Shown: positions 7,905 to 13,751 of the stretch, in pieces | Layout of the letters: each line of letters starts with the position of its first letter | Position numbering within the stretch: the first letter of the stretch is position 1 | DNA from: Acidimicrobiaceae bacterium UBA2093 | GTDB taxonomy: Bacteria > Actinomycetota > Acidimicrobiia > Acidimicrobiales > Ilumatobacteraceae | Direction: 5' to 3' | DNA length: 19,529 bases | Assembly (NCBI GenBank): GCA_002331255.1 | Contig: DCZD01000022.1 | Span: 147,189-166,717, forward strand | Translations under genes and position numbers: made by a program | Notes under the pieces: model-generated | Told to the model about the DNA's origin: nothing | Databases searched by the model: none | Seen by the model: only the letters and a program-made list of their open reading frames with translations

Positions 7905-9320
7905 GTGAAGTTGCGTGTCGCTTCAGTGTGTCTGGCAGTCGTCGCACTCGGCGCGTGCGCCTCGGAAGGTCTTGAAGTCATCAACTTGTCGGGTGCTTCG
8001 AATACAGGGGCGGACTCGAAGTTGGCCGCCCAAGAATCTTGTTTGCCCGGTGTCGAAGGTGGCTGTTCCGATGCCATGTACATGCCGACAGAATTCGTGT
8101 ACGCAGCCGGCGTCACCGAGTGGCCAGAGCTTGGTGGCTCTCAACCTTCGTGGCGGTTGAAGAAACACAAGGCCACCGATGGTGATCTCGTGCGCATCGC
8201 AGACGTGTTCGGCGTGAGTGGCGGAATCGCATCGTTTAGTTATGACAAGAATTCGCGCTACATCGGCGCAGAAGACTATTCGAAGCCGACTGTCACCACG
8301 TATTACGACGGCATCGCGTCGTCATGGAACTACAGCGCCAGCACGGACATGTCGAAGAGTTCTCGTTCCGAGCCAAACGTGGGTTCGTCACATTCCTCGA
8401 GTTCCTCGAATGACAGTTCAACGACGCCGCCAGAGCAGCCAAAACCTCCGACGAATGTTCCGAACAAGAGGCAAGCAGCAGACCTCTCCGAAGAGTTCAT
8501 GAAGAAGTTGGTGGTCGAGACAGACGACCTGAAGGTTGATGTGTACGCCGATGAATGGGGAGCCTCCGTCACGTACAACGAACTCATCGACGGTGTTCCC
8601 GGGCTTCGCTACTGGATCTTCACTTATGGGGGTGAACAAGAACTGCAGTACGCGAGCGGCCCACTGAGCGGGGTCGTAAGTGGGCCGAGTTATCCGACGG
8701 TGTCCGTGGAAGAAGCTTTCAAGCGTTTGTCTGATTCTCGATTCGGGGTATTTCCCGCGGAGTACATGCGCGCGAACTCCGCTGATCTTGCAAAGAGTGC
8801 AGGTTCGACTGTGTCTGGTTGGTCCGAGTACGCGCCGACAACTGATACAACCACCGCAGATGAGCCGAAGGTCATCACCTTCACGCTCACCGGTGCGCGG
8901 CGTTCTGTCACCGGCATCTACATGGAGAAGTACGGCAACATCATGATGCCGGCGTATATGTTCACGAATGAGCAAGGTGATGTGGTTCGTGTCATCGCTG
9001 TGGAAGACAAGTTCCTCTCATTCGAGCCGACACCTTTGCCAGAGCCGCTGCCATCCGATTCGGTAGTCGGTGCTCCAGAGCCAATGCCGATAGACGAAAC
9101 CACGAACGCCACTGATTCCACGGCGATTCCTCAGAACGAAGCTGATGTGCTGATCGGTTTGACCGAAGACGAAGCATCGAAGGTGGCAATTGGTCGTGGG
9201 TGGACTATGCGAGTCGCATCGGTGGATGGGAAAGACAACATGTTGACTGCGGATTACTCCTATACGCGAGTAAACGTCGTCATTGTCAACGGCGTTGTCA
9301 CCGCAGTTGCCATCGGATAG
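7905..9320 (+). CDS. Predicted lipoprotein, unknown function
   Basis: I do not recognise a named protein. From GTG 7905 it has 471 residues. MKLR, a hydrophobic stretch and the lipobox LGAC (cleavage before Cys18) form a clear lipoprotein signal, so it should be anchored on the outer face of the cytoplasmic membrane. Cys46 and Cys54 could form a disulfide. Residues about 143-185 are a Ser-rich then Pro-rich linker. Residues about 193-390 form a folded region repeatedly using Trp, Tyr and Gly. A second Pro/Ser/Thr linker leads to a last domain (about 411-471) with LIGLTEDEAS and LTADYSYTRVNVVIVNGVVT, a layout resembling the small I78-type protease-inhibitor fold; this is inference. The longer start at GTG 7872 would bury the signal peptide behind 11 residues and is disfavoured. 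It interrupts the ftsY-ffh pair. Confidence 0.85.
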   Translation: MKLRVASVCLAVVALGACASEGLEVINLSGASNTGADSKLAAQESCLPGVEGGCSDAMYMPTEFVYAAGVTEWPELGGSQPSWRLKKHKATDGDLVRIADVFGVSGGIASFSYDKNSRYIGAEDYSKPTVTTYYDGIASSWNYSASTDMSKSSRSEPNVGSSHSSSSSNDSSTTPPEQPKPPTNVPNKRQAADLSEEFMKKLVVETDDLKVDVYADEWGASVTYNELIDGVPGLRYWIFTYGGEQELQYASGPLSGVVSGPSYPTVSVEEAFKRLSDSRFGVFPAEYMRANSADLAKSAGSTVSGWSEYAPTTDTTTADEPKVITFTLTGARRSVTGIYMEKYGNIMMPAYMFTNEQGDVVRVIAVEDKFLSFEPTPLPEPLPSDSVVGAPEPMPIDETTNATDSTAIPQNEADVLIGLTEDEASKVAIGRGWTMRVASVDGKDNMLTADYSYTRVNVVIVNGVVTAVAIG

Positions 9321-9337
9321 TCGACGCAACGTACCGA

Positions 9338-9343
9338 TAACCT
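9338..9343 (+). promoter_or_regulatory. -10 box for ffh, predicted leaderless start
   Basis: TAACCT is followed by 6 nt (GTCAAC) and the ffh GTG at 9350. It sits in ACCGATAACCT (9333-9343), an 11-mer repeated exactly before rpsP (10846-10856), suggesting a shared promoter type. There is no ribosome-binding site before ffh, consistent with a leaderless message. Confidence 0.6.
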
Positions 9344-9349
9344 GTCAAC

Positions 9350-10813
9350 GTGTTCGAATCACTGAGTGACCGCCTCCAGGGGGTCGTCAAGAAACTTCGC
9401 GGCAAAGGTCGTCTCACCGAGGCCGACGTCGACGAGATGCTCGCCGAAATTCGTACCGCACTACTTGAAGCCGACGTCAACGTGTCGGTCGTTCGCGCAG
9501 TCGTGCAGAGCATCCGCGAGCAAGCCATCGGTGCGACGGTCTCTGAGGCGCTCGACCCAAGCCAGCAAATCATCAAGATCGTCAATCAAGAACTCGTCGC
9601 GCTGCTTGGTGGTGAGACGCTCAAGATCACCTATGCCAGCCAGCCGCCAACCGTTGTTCTCATGGCGGGTCTACAGGGCTCAGGCAAGACAACGAGTGCA
9701 GCCAAACTTGCGCGCTGGTTCAAATCACAAGGTCGTCAGCCCCTGCTTGTAGGTGCTGACCTGCAACGCCCGGCAGCAGTCGAGCAGTTGCGTACGCTCG
9801 GCTCACAAGTTGGCGTGCCGGTGTTCAGCGAACCTGGCGATCCTGTCTCCACCGCTGCACGAGGACTCGCTGAAGCAAAGCGCCTTGGCAAAGACGTGCT
9901 CATCGTCGACACCGCCGGACGTCTGGCAATCGATGAAGAAATGATGCGTCAAGTCGCCGACATCTCGCGAGCAGTCGAGCCGAAGTACACGTTCCTTGTT
10001 GTCGACGCCATGACCGGTCAAGACGCGGTCACGGTCGCAGAAGCCTTCCACGCAACGCTCGAGATCGATGGCGTGATCTTGTCGAAGCTCGACGGTGATG
10101 CGCGTGGTGGCGCAGCGTTGTCCGTCAAGCATGTCATCGGACGGCCGATCGCGTTCGCCGCGACAGGTGAGCGCATTGATGCGTTTGAGCAGTTTCACCC
10201 CGACCGGATGGCTAGTCGCATCCTCGGAATGGGTGACGTGCTGACGCTTATCGAGCAAGCAGAGCAGGCATTCGAGAAAGACAAAGCCGAAGAAGCTGCT
10301 GCACGGTTGTTTGAGGGCCAATTCACACTTGATGACTTCCTCGAACAACTTCAGCAAGTGAAGAAGATGGGACCGCTGTCTGGCATCATGGGAATGTTGC
10401 CGGGCGTTCCAAAAGAACTGAAGAACGCCCAGGTCGGTGACGACCAGATCAAAGTCACCGAAGCGATCATCAGGTCGATGACACCACATGAGCGGGCACA
10501 CCCTGAAGTGATCAATGGCAGTCGTCGCACGCGCATCGCGAAGGGAAGTGGCACAGAAGTGGCCGATGTGAATCGGTTGGTGAAGCAGTTCTCTGAGATG
10601 CAAAAGATGATGAAGCGCATGGGTGCACTCATGCCAGGTGGTGGAAAACCTGGTGGCAAAGCAAAGTCCGGGAAGAACAAGGTCGGGAAGCTCCAAGCCA
10701 TGCGTCAGATGCAAGACATGCTCGGTGGTGGCCAGATCCCAGGTCTCGGCGGCCCAGCCGGCCCCGGAACGTTCCCTGGGGGCCCTTCAGATGGTGGTTT
10801 TCCGTTCAAGTGA
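9350..10813 (+). CDS. ffh: Signal recognition particle protein Ffh (SRP54)
   Basis: Ffh is the SRP GTPase that, with 4.5S/SRP RNA, binds signal sequences emerging from ribosomes and docks on FtsY. It has 487 residues, somewhat longer than the usual ~450. The N domain is about 1-90. The G domain shows G1 GLQGSGKTT (about 105-113), VGADLQRPAAVEQL, DTAGRLAIDEEM, SKLDGDARGGAALS and FAATGERIDAFEQFHPDRMASRILGMGD. The methionine-rich M domain runs from about 325, with MGPLSGIMGMLPG and the RNA-binding segment RRTRIAKGSGTEVADVNRLVKQF. The C-terminal tail is rich in Gly, Pro and Met. The GTG at 9350 gives the standard MFESLSDRL start. The gene for SRP RNA is not in the window. Confidence 0.98.
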   Translation: MFESLSDRLQGVVKKLRGKGRLTEADVDEMLAEIRTALLEADVNVSVVRAVVQSIREQAIGATVSEALDPSQQIIKIVNQELVALLGGETLKITYASQPPTVVLMAGLQGSGKTTSAAKLARWFKSQGRQPLLVGADLQRPAAVEQLRTLGSQVGVPVFSEPGDPVSTAARGLAEAKRLGKDVLIVDTAGRLAIDEEMMRQVADISRAVEPKYTFLVVDAMTGQDAVTVAEAFHATLEIDGVILSKLDGDARGGAALSVKHVIGRPIAFAATGERIDAFEQFHPDRMASRILGMGDVLTLIEQAEQAFEKDKAEEAAARLFEGQFTLDDFLEQLQQVKKMGPLSGIMGMLPGVPKELKNAQVGDDQIKVTEAIIRSMTPHERAHPEVINGSRRTRIAKGSGTEVADVNRLVKQFSEMQKMMKRMGALMPGGGKPGGKAKSGKNKVGKLQAMRQMQDMLGGGQIPGLGGPAGPGTFPGGPSDGGFPFK

Positions 10814-10826
10814 TCGGGTTTCATCG

Positions 10827-10856
10827 TTGGGGACTTCCTCGAGTCACCGATAACCT
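10827..10856 (+). promoter_or_regulatory. Promoter of the rpsP operon
   Basis: TAACCT (10851-10856) within ACCGATAACCT is the -10 box, with a weak -35 TTGGGG at 10827-10832 and an 18-nt spacer. Transcription should start near 10862-10864, giving a leader of about 50 nt before the rpsP ATG. The 10-mer GTCACCGATA at 10843-10852 is repeated at 10889-10898, next to the ribosome-binding site. Confidence 0.55.
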
Positions 10857-10867
10857 CACAGGGTCTC

Positions 10868-10891
10868 GACGTGGGTTCGACATCCCACGTC
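10868..10891 (+). promoter_or_regulatory. Perfect 8-bp hairpin in the rpsP leader
   Basis: GACGTGGG (10868-10875) and CCCACGTC (10884-10891) are perfect complements around an 8-nt loop TTCGACAT. GGT (10862-10864) and ACC (10892-10894) could extend the stem across a 3-nt bulge. The hairpin begins a few bases after the predicted transcription start and ends just before the ribosome-binding site AGGAG (10898-10902). It has no following T-tract, so it is not a standard terminator. It could stabilise the message or mediate translational control of the ribosomal-protein operon; that is inference. Confidence 0.6.
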
Positions 10892-10912
10892 ACCGATAGG
10901 AGTCTGTTCTTC

Positions 10913-11179
10913 ATGTCCGTCAAGTTGCGTCTCACACGAGTGGGCAAGACCAAGCAGCCGCAGTACCGCGTCATCGCCGCCGACTCACGTCGTGCACGCG
11001 ACGGCCGCTTCATCGAAATTCTCGGCCAATACAACCCGCGTTCAGAGCCTTCCGTGTTGAACATCGACAACGCCAAGGCCGTCAAGTGGCTTCAGCAAGG
11101 TGCACAGCCCACCGAGCGCGTGCGCAAGTTGCTGGAAATCAGTGGCGCATGGGCCGAGTTCACAGCATCGAAGAAGTGA
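10913..11179 (+). CDS. rpsP: 30S ribosomal protein S16
   Basis: S16 is an early-assembling protein of the small ribosomal subunit. From ATG 10913 it has 88 residues with the family start SVKLRLTRVGKTKQPQYRV and the segments ADSRRARDGRFIE and LGQYNPRSEPSVLNID. The start is chosen for the AGGAG ribosome-binding site (10898-10902) 10 nt upstream and the conserved N-terminus. An in-frame upstream GTG at 10871 lies within the leader hairpin and is rejected. The stop codon overlaps the khpA start as GTGA, so the two are likely translated in a coupled way. The order rpsP-khpA-rimM-trmD-rplS is widely conserved. Confidence 0.98.
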   Translation: MSVKLRLTRVGKTKQPQYRVIAADSRRARDGRFIEILGQYNPRSEPSVLNIDNAKAVKWLQQGAQPTERVRKLLEISGAWAEFTASKK

Positions 11180-11454
11180 CCGACGTGGCTGACAGCAACA
11201 CCATCCCGGCGCCAGTCGCCACAGCAGTTCTCACGCATGTCGTGCGCAGCATCGTTGATGATCCCGAAGCGGTGCGTGTCGACACTGCTGACGTCGACGA
11301 CGACAAGGTCATGCTCGAAGTCCGTGTCGGCCCTGGCGATCTTGGTCGCGTCATCGGACGCCGTGGCCGCACAGCCATGAGCATTCGTACGGTCGTTCGC
11401 GCCGCAGCAGCGAACGACGGCGTCGATGTCGACGTCGATTTCGTCGACGAGTGA
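11176..11454 (+). CDS. khpA: KH-domain RNA-binding protein KhpA (YlqC)
   Basis: Small single-KH-domain RNA-binding protein. In other Gram-positive bacteria KhpA pairs with KhpB and influences cell division and cell length through RNA binding. With GTG 11176 it has 92 residues. The KH GxxG loop is seen in DLGRVIGRRGRTAMSIRTVV at about 56-75, followed by an acidic DGVDVDVDFVDE C-terminus. The start is placed at the GTGA overlap with the rpsP stop; GTG 11185, three codons on, is the alternative. A longer reading from 11086 lies inside rpsP and is not KH-like. Its own stop overlaps the rimM start in another GTGA. khpB is not present here. Confidence 0.92.
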   Translation: MTDVADSNTIPAPVATAVLTHVVRSIVDDPEAVRVDTADVDDDKVMLEVRVGPGDLGRVIGRRGRTAMSIRTVVRAAAANDGVDVDVDFVDE

Positions 11455-11939
11455 CCGAACTTCTCGAGGTCGGCCGCATCGGCAAACCCCATGGCGTTCG
11501 CGGAGCGCTTCACATCACATTCTCGAGTGATCGGCCCGAACGGCGATCGCCCGGAGCCACTCTCATCGCGCACACCACGCGTGGCCCTCAAAGTCTCGTT
11601 GTAGAGACCTCCCGCCCGTCGTCTGACAGGTGGGTCGTGACATTCGAAGGTGTCACATCGCGCGAAGCCGCTGAACTTTTGGTCAATGCGCTGCTCATGG
11701 CAGAGCCAATAAACGACCCAAACGCACTGTGGGTGCATGACCTCATCGGTGCCCGCATCGTCGACACGGAAGATAACGACATCGGTATGTGCGTGTCAGT
11801 GGTTGAGAACCCTGCACATGCGCTGCTAGAGACGGAGACGGGCGATCTCATTCCTGTGCCGTTCGTCGTATCGCAGCAAGACGGAGTCATCGTCGTGTCC
11901 TTGCCACCAGGGCTGCTCGGCTCTGACGACGCTGAGTAG
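11451..11939 (+). CDS. rimM: 16S rRNA processing protein RimM
   Basis: RimM binds S19 and helps mature the 30S head domain. The protein has 162 residues, near the usual ~170. The N-terminal RimM domain starts LLEVGRIGKPHGVRGALHI, the family signature. A PRC-barrel follows from about residue 95, with LWVHDLIGARIVDTEDNDIG, VVENPAHALLE and LIPVPFVVSQQDGVIVVSLPPGLL. The GTG start overlaps the khpA stop (GTGA, 11451-11454). The trmD start lies 10 nt past its stop. RimM and TrmD are commonly co-encoded and both act on the translation apparatus. Confidence 0.95.
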   Translation: MTELLEVGRIGKPHGVRGALHITFSSDRPERRSPGATLIAHTTRGPQSLVVETSRPSSDRWVVTFEGVTSREAAELLVNALLMAEPINDPNALWVHDLIGARIVDTEDNDIGMCVSVVENPAHALLETETGDLIPVPFVVSQQDGVIVVSLPPGLLGSDDAE

Positions 11940-11942
11940 CGT
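11937..11942 (+). promoter_or_regulatory. Possible -10 box for trmD
   Basis: TAGCGT overlaps the rimM stop codon and is followed by 7 nt (TCTGGTC) and the trmD ATG at 11950. No ribosome-binding site precedes trmD. The geometry fits a leaderless internal promoter, but chance occurrence at a TAG stop codon is a real possibility. Confidence 0.3.
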
Positions 11943-11949
11943 TCTGGTC

Positions 11950-12699
11950 ATGCGTATCGACGTGTTCTCGGTGTTTCCGTCGATTGTCGACGAATTCTGT
12001 TCGGCAAGTTTGCTTGGTAAAGCACGCGACTCCGGAGTCGTGACGCTTTCCTGCCACGACCTACGCGACCATACGCACGACGTGCACCGCACTGTCGATG
12101 ATGCTCCGTTCGGTGGCGGTGCCGGAATGCTGATGCGTCCTGAACCGATCTTCGATGCGGTTGAAGCGGTCAAGCCCGCCCGTCCGCTCCTTCTTCTCGG
12201 GCCGGGTGGCTCTCCCTTCACACAGCGCACCGCAGAGCATCTGGCAAGTCTGAACGGGTTCAGTCTGTTGTGTGGCCGATATGAAGGTGTTGACCACCGC
12301 GTACGTGAGCATCTTGTTGACGGAGAGATTTCCATCGGAGATGTCGTGTTAGCCGGAGGAGAGGTAGCCGCATGTCTTGTCATCGAAGCGGTGACGAGGT
12401 TGTTGCCAGGTGTCATGGGAAATGCCACTTCGCCGGTGACGGAGAGTTTCGGTGCGCACGGTCTGCTTGAAGAGCCCCAATACACGCGCCCAAGCGAGTT
12501 CCGAGGGTGGGAAGTGCCAGAGGTGCTGCGTGGGGGAGACCACGCCAAAGTCGACAGATGGCGGCGGGCTCAGGCGCTTGCGCGAACTGTGGCCCATCGT
12601 CCTGACCTGATCGAGGCCCGGGGCGGGCTGACAGACGAGGAAAAACGCCTGTTGGAAGGCACCGACTCCGTCTCGTATCCTTCTCCTTTCCCGTCATAG
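11950..12699 (+). CDS. trmD: tRNA (guanine37-N1)-methyltransferase TrmD
   Basis: TrmD methylates G37 next to the anticodon, preventing +1 frameshifts; it is a SPOUT (trefoil-knot) enzyme using S-adenosylmethionine. It has 249 residues, normal length. Recognisable segments are MRIDVFSVFPSIVDEF, DDAPFGGGAGMLMRPEPI, LLCGRYEGVDHRVREHLVD and EISIGDVVLAGGEVAACLVI (knot, SAM site), LLEEPQYTRPSEFRGWEVP and EVLRGGDHAKVDRWRR. The ATG at 11950 matches the family start and lies 10 nt after rimM. Its 3' end carries the predicted rplS promoter, and its stop is inside a small hairpin. Confidence 0.97.
   Translation: MRIDVFSVFPSIVDEFCSASLLGKARDSGVVTLSCHDLRDHTHDVHRTVDDAPFGGGAGMLMRPEPIFDAVEAVKPARPLLLLGPGGSPFTQRTAEHLASLNGFSLLCGRYEGVDHRVREHLVDGEISIGDVVLAGGEVAACLVIEAVTRLLPGVMGNATSPVTESFGAHGLLEEPQYTRPSEFRGWEVPEVLRGGDHAKVDRWRRAQALARTVAHRPDLIEARGGLTDEEKRLLEGTDSVSYPSPFPS
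12676..12681 (+). promoter_or_regulatory. Putative -10 box for rplS
   Basis: TATCCT lies inside the 3' end of trmD. It predicts transcription starting near 12688 and a leader of about 59 nt before rplS. The same hexamer stands before rpmF, another ribosomal-protein gene. The stop-proximal location means it is also coding sequence (SYPS), so the match may be fortuitous. Confidence 0.4.
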
Positions 12700-12704
12700 A
12701 CGGG
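12690..12704 (+). promoter_or_regulatory. Small hairpin at the trmD stop / rplS leader
   Basis: CCCGTC (12690-12695) and GACGGG (12699-12704) are perfect complements around a 3-nt loop ATA, with the trmD TAG at 12697-12699. It would lie at the very 5' end of an rplS transcript starting near 12688. There is no T-tract, so it is not a standard terminator. It could act as a processing or stabilising element. Confidence 0.45.
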
Positions 12705-12746
12705 CACACACCTGCTGACGACCCCCAGCCCGACCGAGGACGACTC

Positions 12747-13094
12747 ATGAAGACCACCGACATCGTCGACAACCAGTACAAGCGTGAAGACATCCCGGCT
12801 CTTCGCCCCGGCGACGAGGTCAAGGTGCATGTGCGCGTTGTCGAGAGTGGCAAAGAGCGCGTCCAGGTGTTCCAAGGCAACATCATCTCCATCAGTGGCT
12901 CTGGCATCGCCGAGACCTACACAGTTCGCAAGCTCAGCTACGGCGTAGGTGTTGAGCGCACATTCCCCGTGCACAGCCCATCGGTGGCAAAGATCGAACT
13001 CATGCACCGCGGCGACGTGCGTCGCGCCAAGTTGTACTACCTGCGCGATCGCGCTGGTAAGTCAGCCAAGGTTCGCGAGAAGCGCGAGTCGTAG
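12747..13094 (+). CDS. rplS: 50S ribosomal protein L19
   Basis: L19 sits at the 30S-50S interface of the ribosome. It has 115 residues, normal length, with the family segments PALRPGDEVKVHVRVVESGK, RVQVFQGNIISISGSGIAET, TYTVRKLSYGVGVERTFPVH and SPSVAKIELMHRGDVRRAKL. ATG 12747 has a good ribosome-binding site GAGGA (12736-12740) 6 nt upstream. It is separated from trmD by 47 nt with its own likely promoter. Directly downstream comes DUF2469, with only 3 nt between, whereas lepB and rnhB often lie here in other bacteria. Confidence 0.98.
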   Translation: MKTTDIVDNQYKREDIPALRPGDEVKVHVRVVESGKERVQVFQGNIISISGSGIAETYTVRKLSYGVGVERTFPVHSPSVAKIELMHRGDVRRAKLYYLRDRAGKSAKVREKRES

Positions 13095-13097
13095 TCG

Positions 13098-13409
13098 GTG
13101 GACACCGACGACCTCGAGAATTTCGAGGCTGAGCGAGAACTGCAACTCGCCCAGGAATATCAAGACGTCGTTTCCATGTTCCGCTTCGCGGTGGAAACCG
13201 AACGACGCTTCTATCTCGCCAATGCCGTCACGGTGAATGTCACCGGTGACTCGGCGCGGCCTCTCATCGAGGTGGAGATGACTGACGCATGGGTCTGGGA
13301 CATGTACCGGAAGAGTCGATTCGTACCGAAGGCACGAGTGCTCAGCTTCAAAGACGTGAACGTCGAGGAACTTCCCACCGACGAACTTCTGGACACCGGC
13401 AAGCTCTAG
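13098..13409 (+). CDS. DUF2469 family protein
   Basis: Conserved actinobacterial protein of 103 residues and unknown function. The family pattern is clear: LENFEAERELQLAQEYQDVV, then VETERRFYLANAVTVNV, MTDAWVWDMYRKSRFVPKAR and LSFKDVNVEELP. It is acidic, lacks a signal peptide and membrane segments, and is presumably cytoplasmic. GTG 13098 lies 3 nt after the rplS stop and is the natural family start. In many actinobacteria DUF2469 sits between rnhB and yraN, and yraN indeed follows here. The function cannot be stated. Confidence 0.93.
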   Translation: MDTDDLENFEAERELQLAQEYQDVVSMFRFAVETERRFYLANAVTVNVTGDSARPLIEVEMTDAWVWDMYRKSRFVPKARVLSFKDVNVEELPTDELLDTGKL

Positions 13410-13750
13410 CGGCCAAACGTCTTGCACGTGCCCGATGGGCGGAAGAACTTGTTGCACGGTGGTACCGACAGCAGGGTTTCGACATCGTTGCCATGAACTG
13501 GGTCATGGCTGGTGGCGAGCTCGACATCGTCGCACAACGCGGCGAGTTGGTCGTGGTGTGTGAAGTGAAAGCGAGAGCGACGAACGCCTTCGGTACACCT
13601 GCAGAGGCCCTGACACCTCGTAAACAACGTCTCGTGCGTCGTGCTGCTCGCGCGTTCGTGGACACGCACGAACTGGGGAGATGTCGCGTTCGCTACGACC
13701 TCGCCTGTGTCACTGGCACACTGCTCGAGGTGCACCTCGACGCGTTTTGA
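13289..13750 (+). CDS. YraN/UPF0102 nuclease-fold protein, unusual start
   Basis: Family UPF0102 (YraN), a small restriction-endonuclease-like fold whose role is not firmly known. The core begins ALAAKRLARARWAEELVARW (about residue 39 on) and carries the putative active site GGELDIVAQRGELVVVCEVK, i.e. E-D-(x)n-ExK as in PD-(D/E)XK nucleases. The start is odd. No ATG, GTG or TTG occurs in this frame between 13289 and the internal ATG near 13492, so the only normal start is ATG 13289, 121 nt inside DUF2469. This adds 38 Arg-rich residues (e.g. LQRRERRGTSHRRTSGHR) not expected in the family. GGTGGAG at 13271-13277 may serve as a distant ribosome-binding site. A non-canonical start or a frameshift product of DUF2469 are alternatives. 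Confidence 0.85.
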   Translation: MGLGHVPEESIRTEGTSAQLQRRERRGTSHRRTSGHRQALAAKRLARARWAEELVARWYRQQGFDIVAMNWVMAGGELDIVAQRGELVVVCEVKARATNAFGTPAEALTPRKQRLVRRAARAFVDTHELGRCRVRYDLACVTGTLLEVHLDAF

Positions 13751-13751
13751 G

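Noticed and set aside
7055..8116. 353-residue open frame antisense to ftsY and the lipoprotein gene
   Set aside because: Composition is Ser/Thr/Ala-rich as expected for the complement of a GC-biased gene; it crosses two real genes and an intergenic promoter.
9803..10714. 303-residue open frame antisense to ffh
   Set aside because: His/Leu/Cys-rich shadow of a confirmed SRP54 gene.
10871..10912. Upstream GTG start for rpsP
   Set aside because: It falls inside the leader hairpin, lacks a ribosome-binding site and adds residues before the conserved S16 N-terminus.
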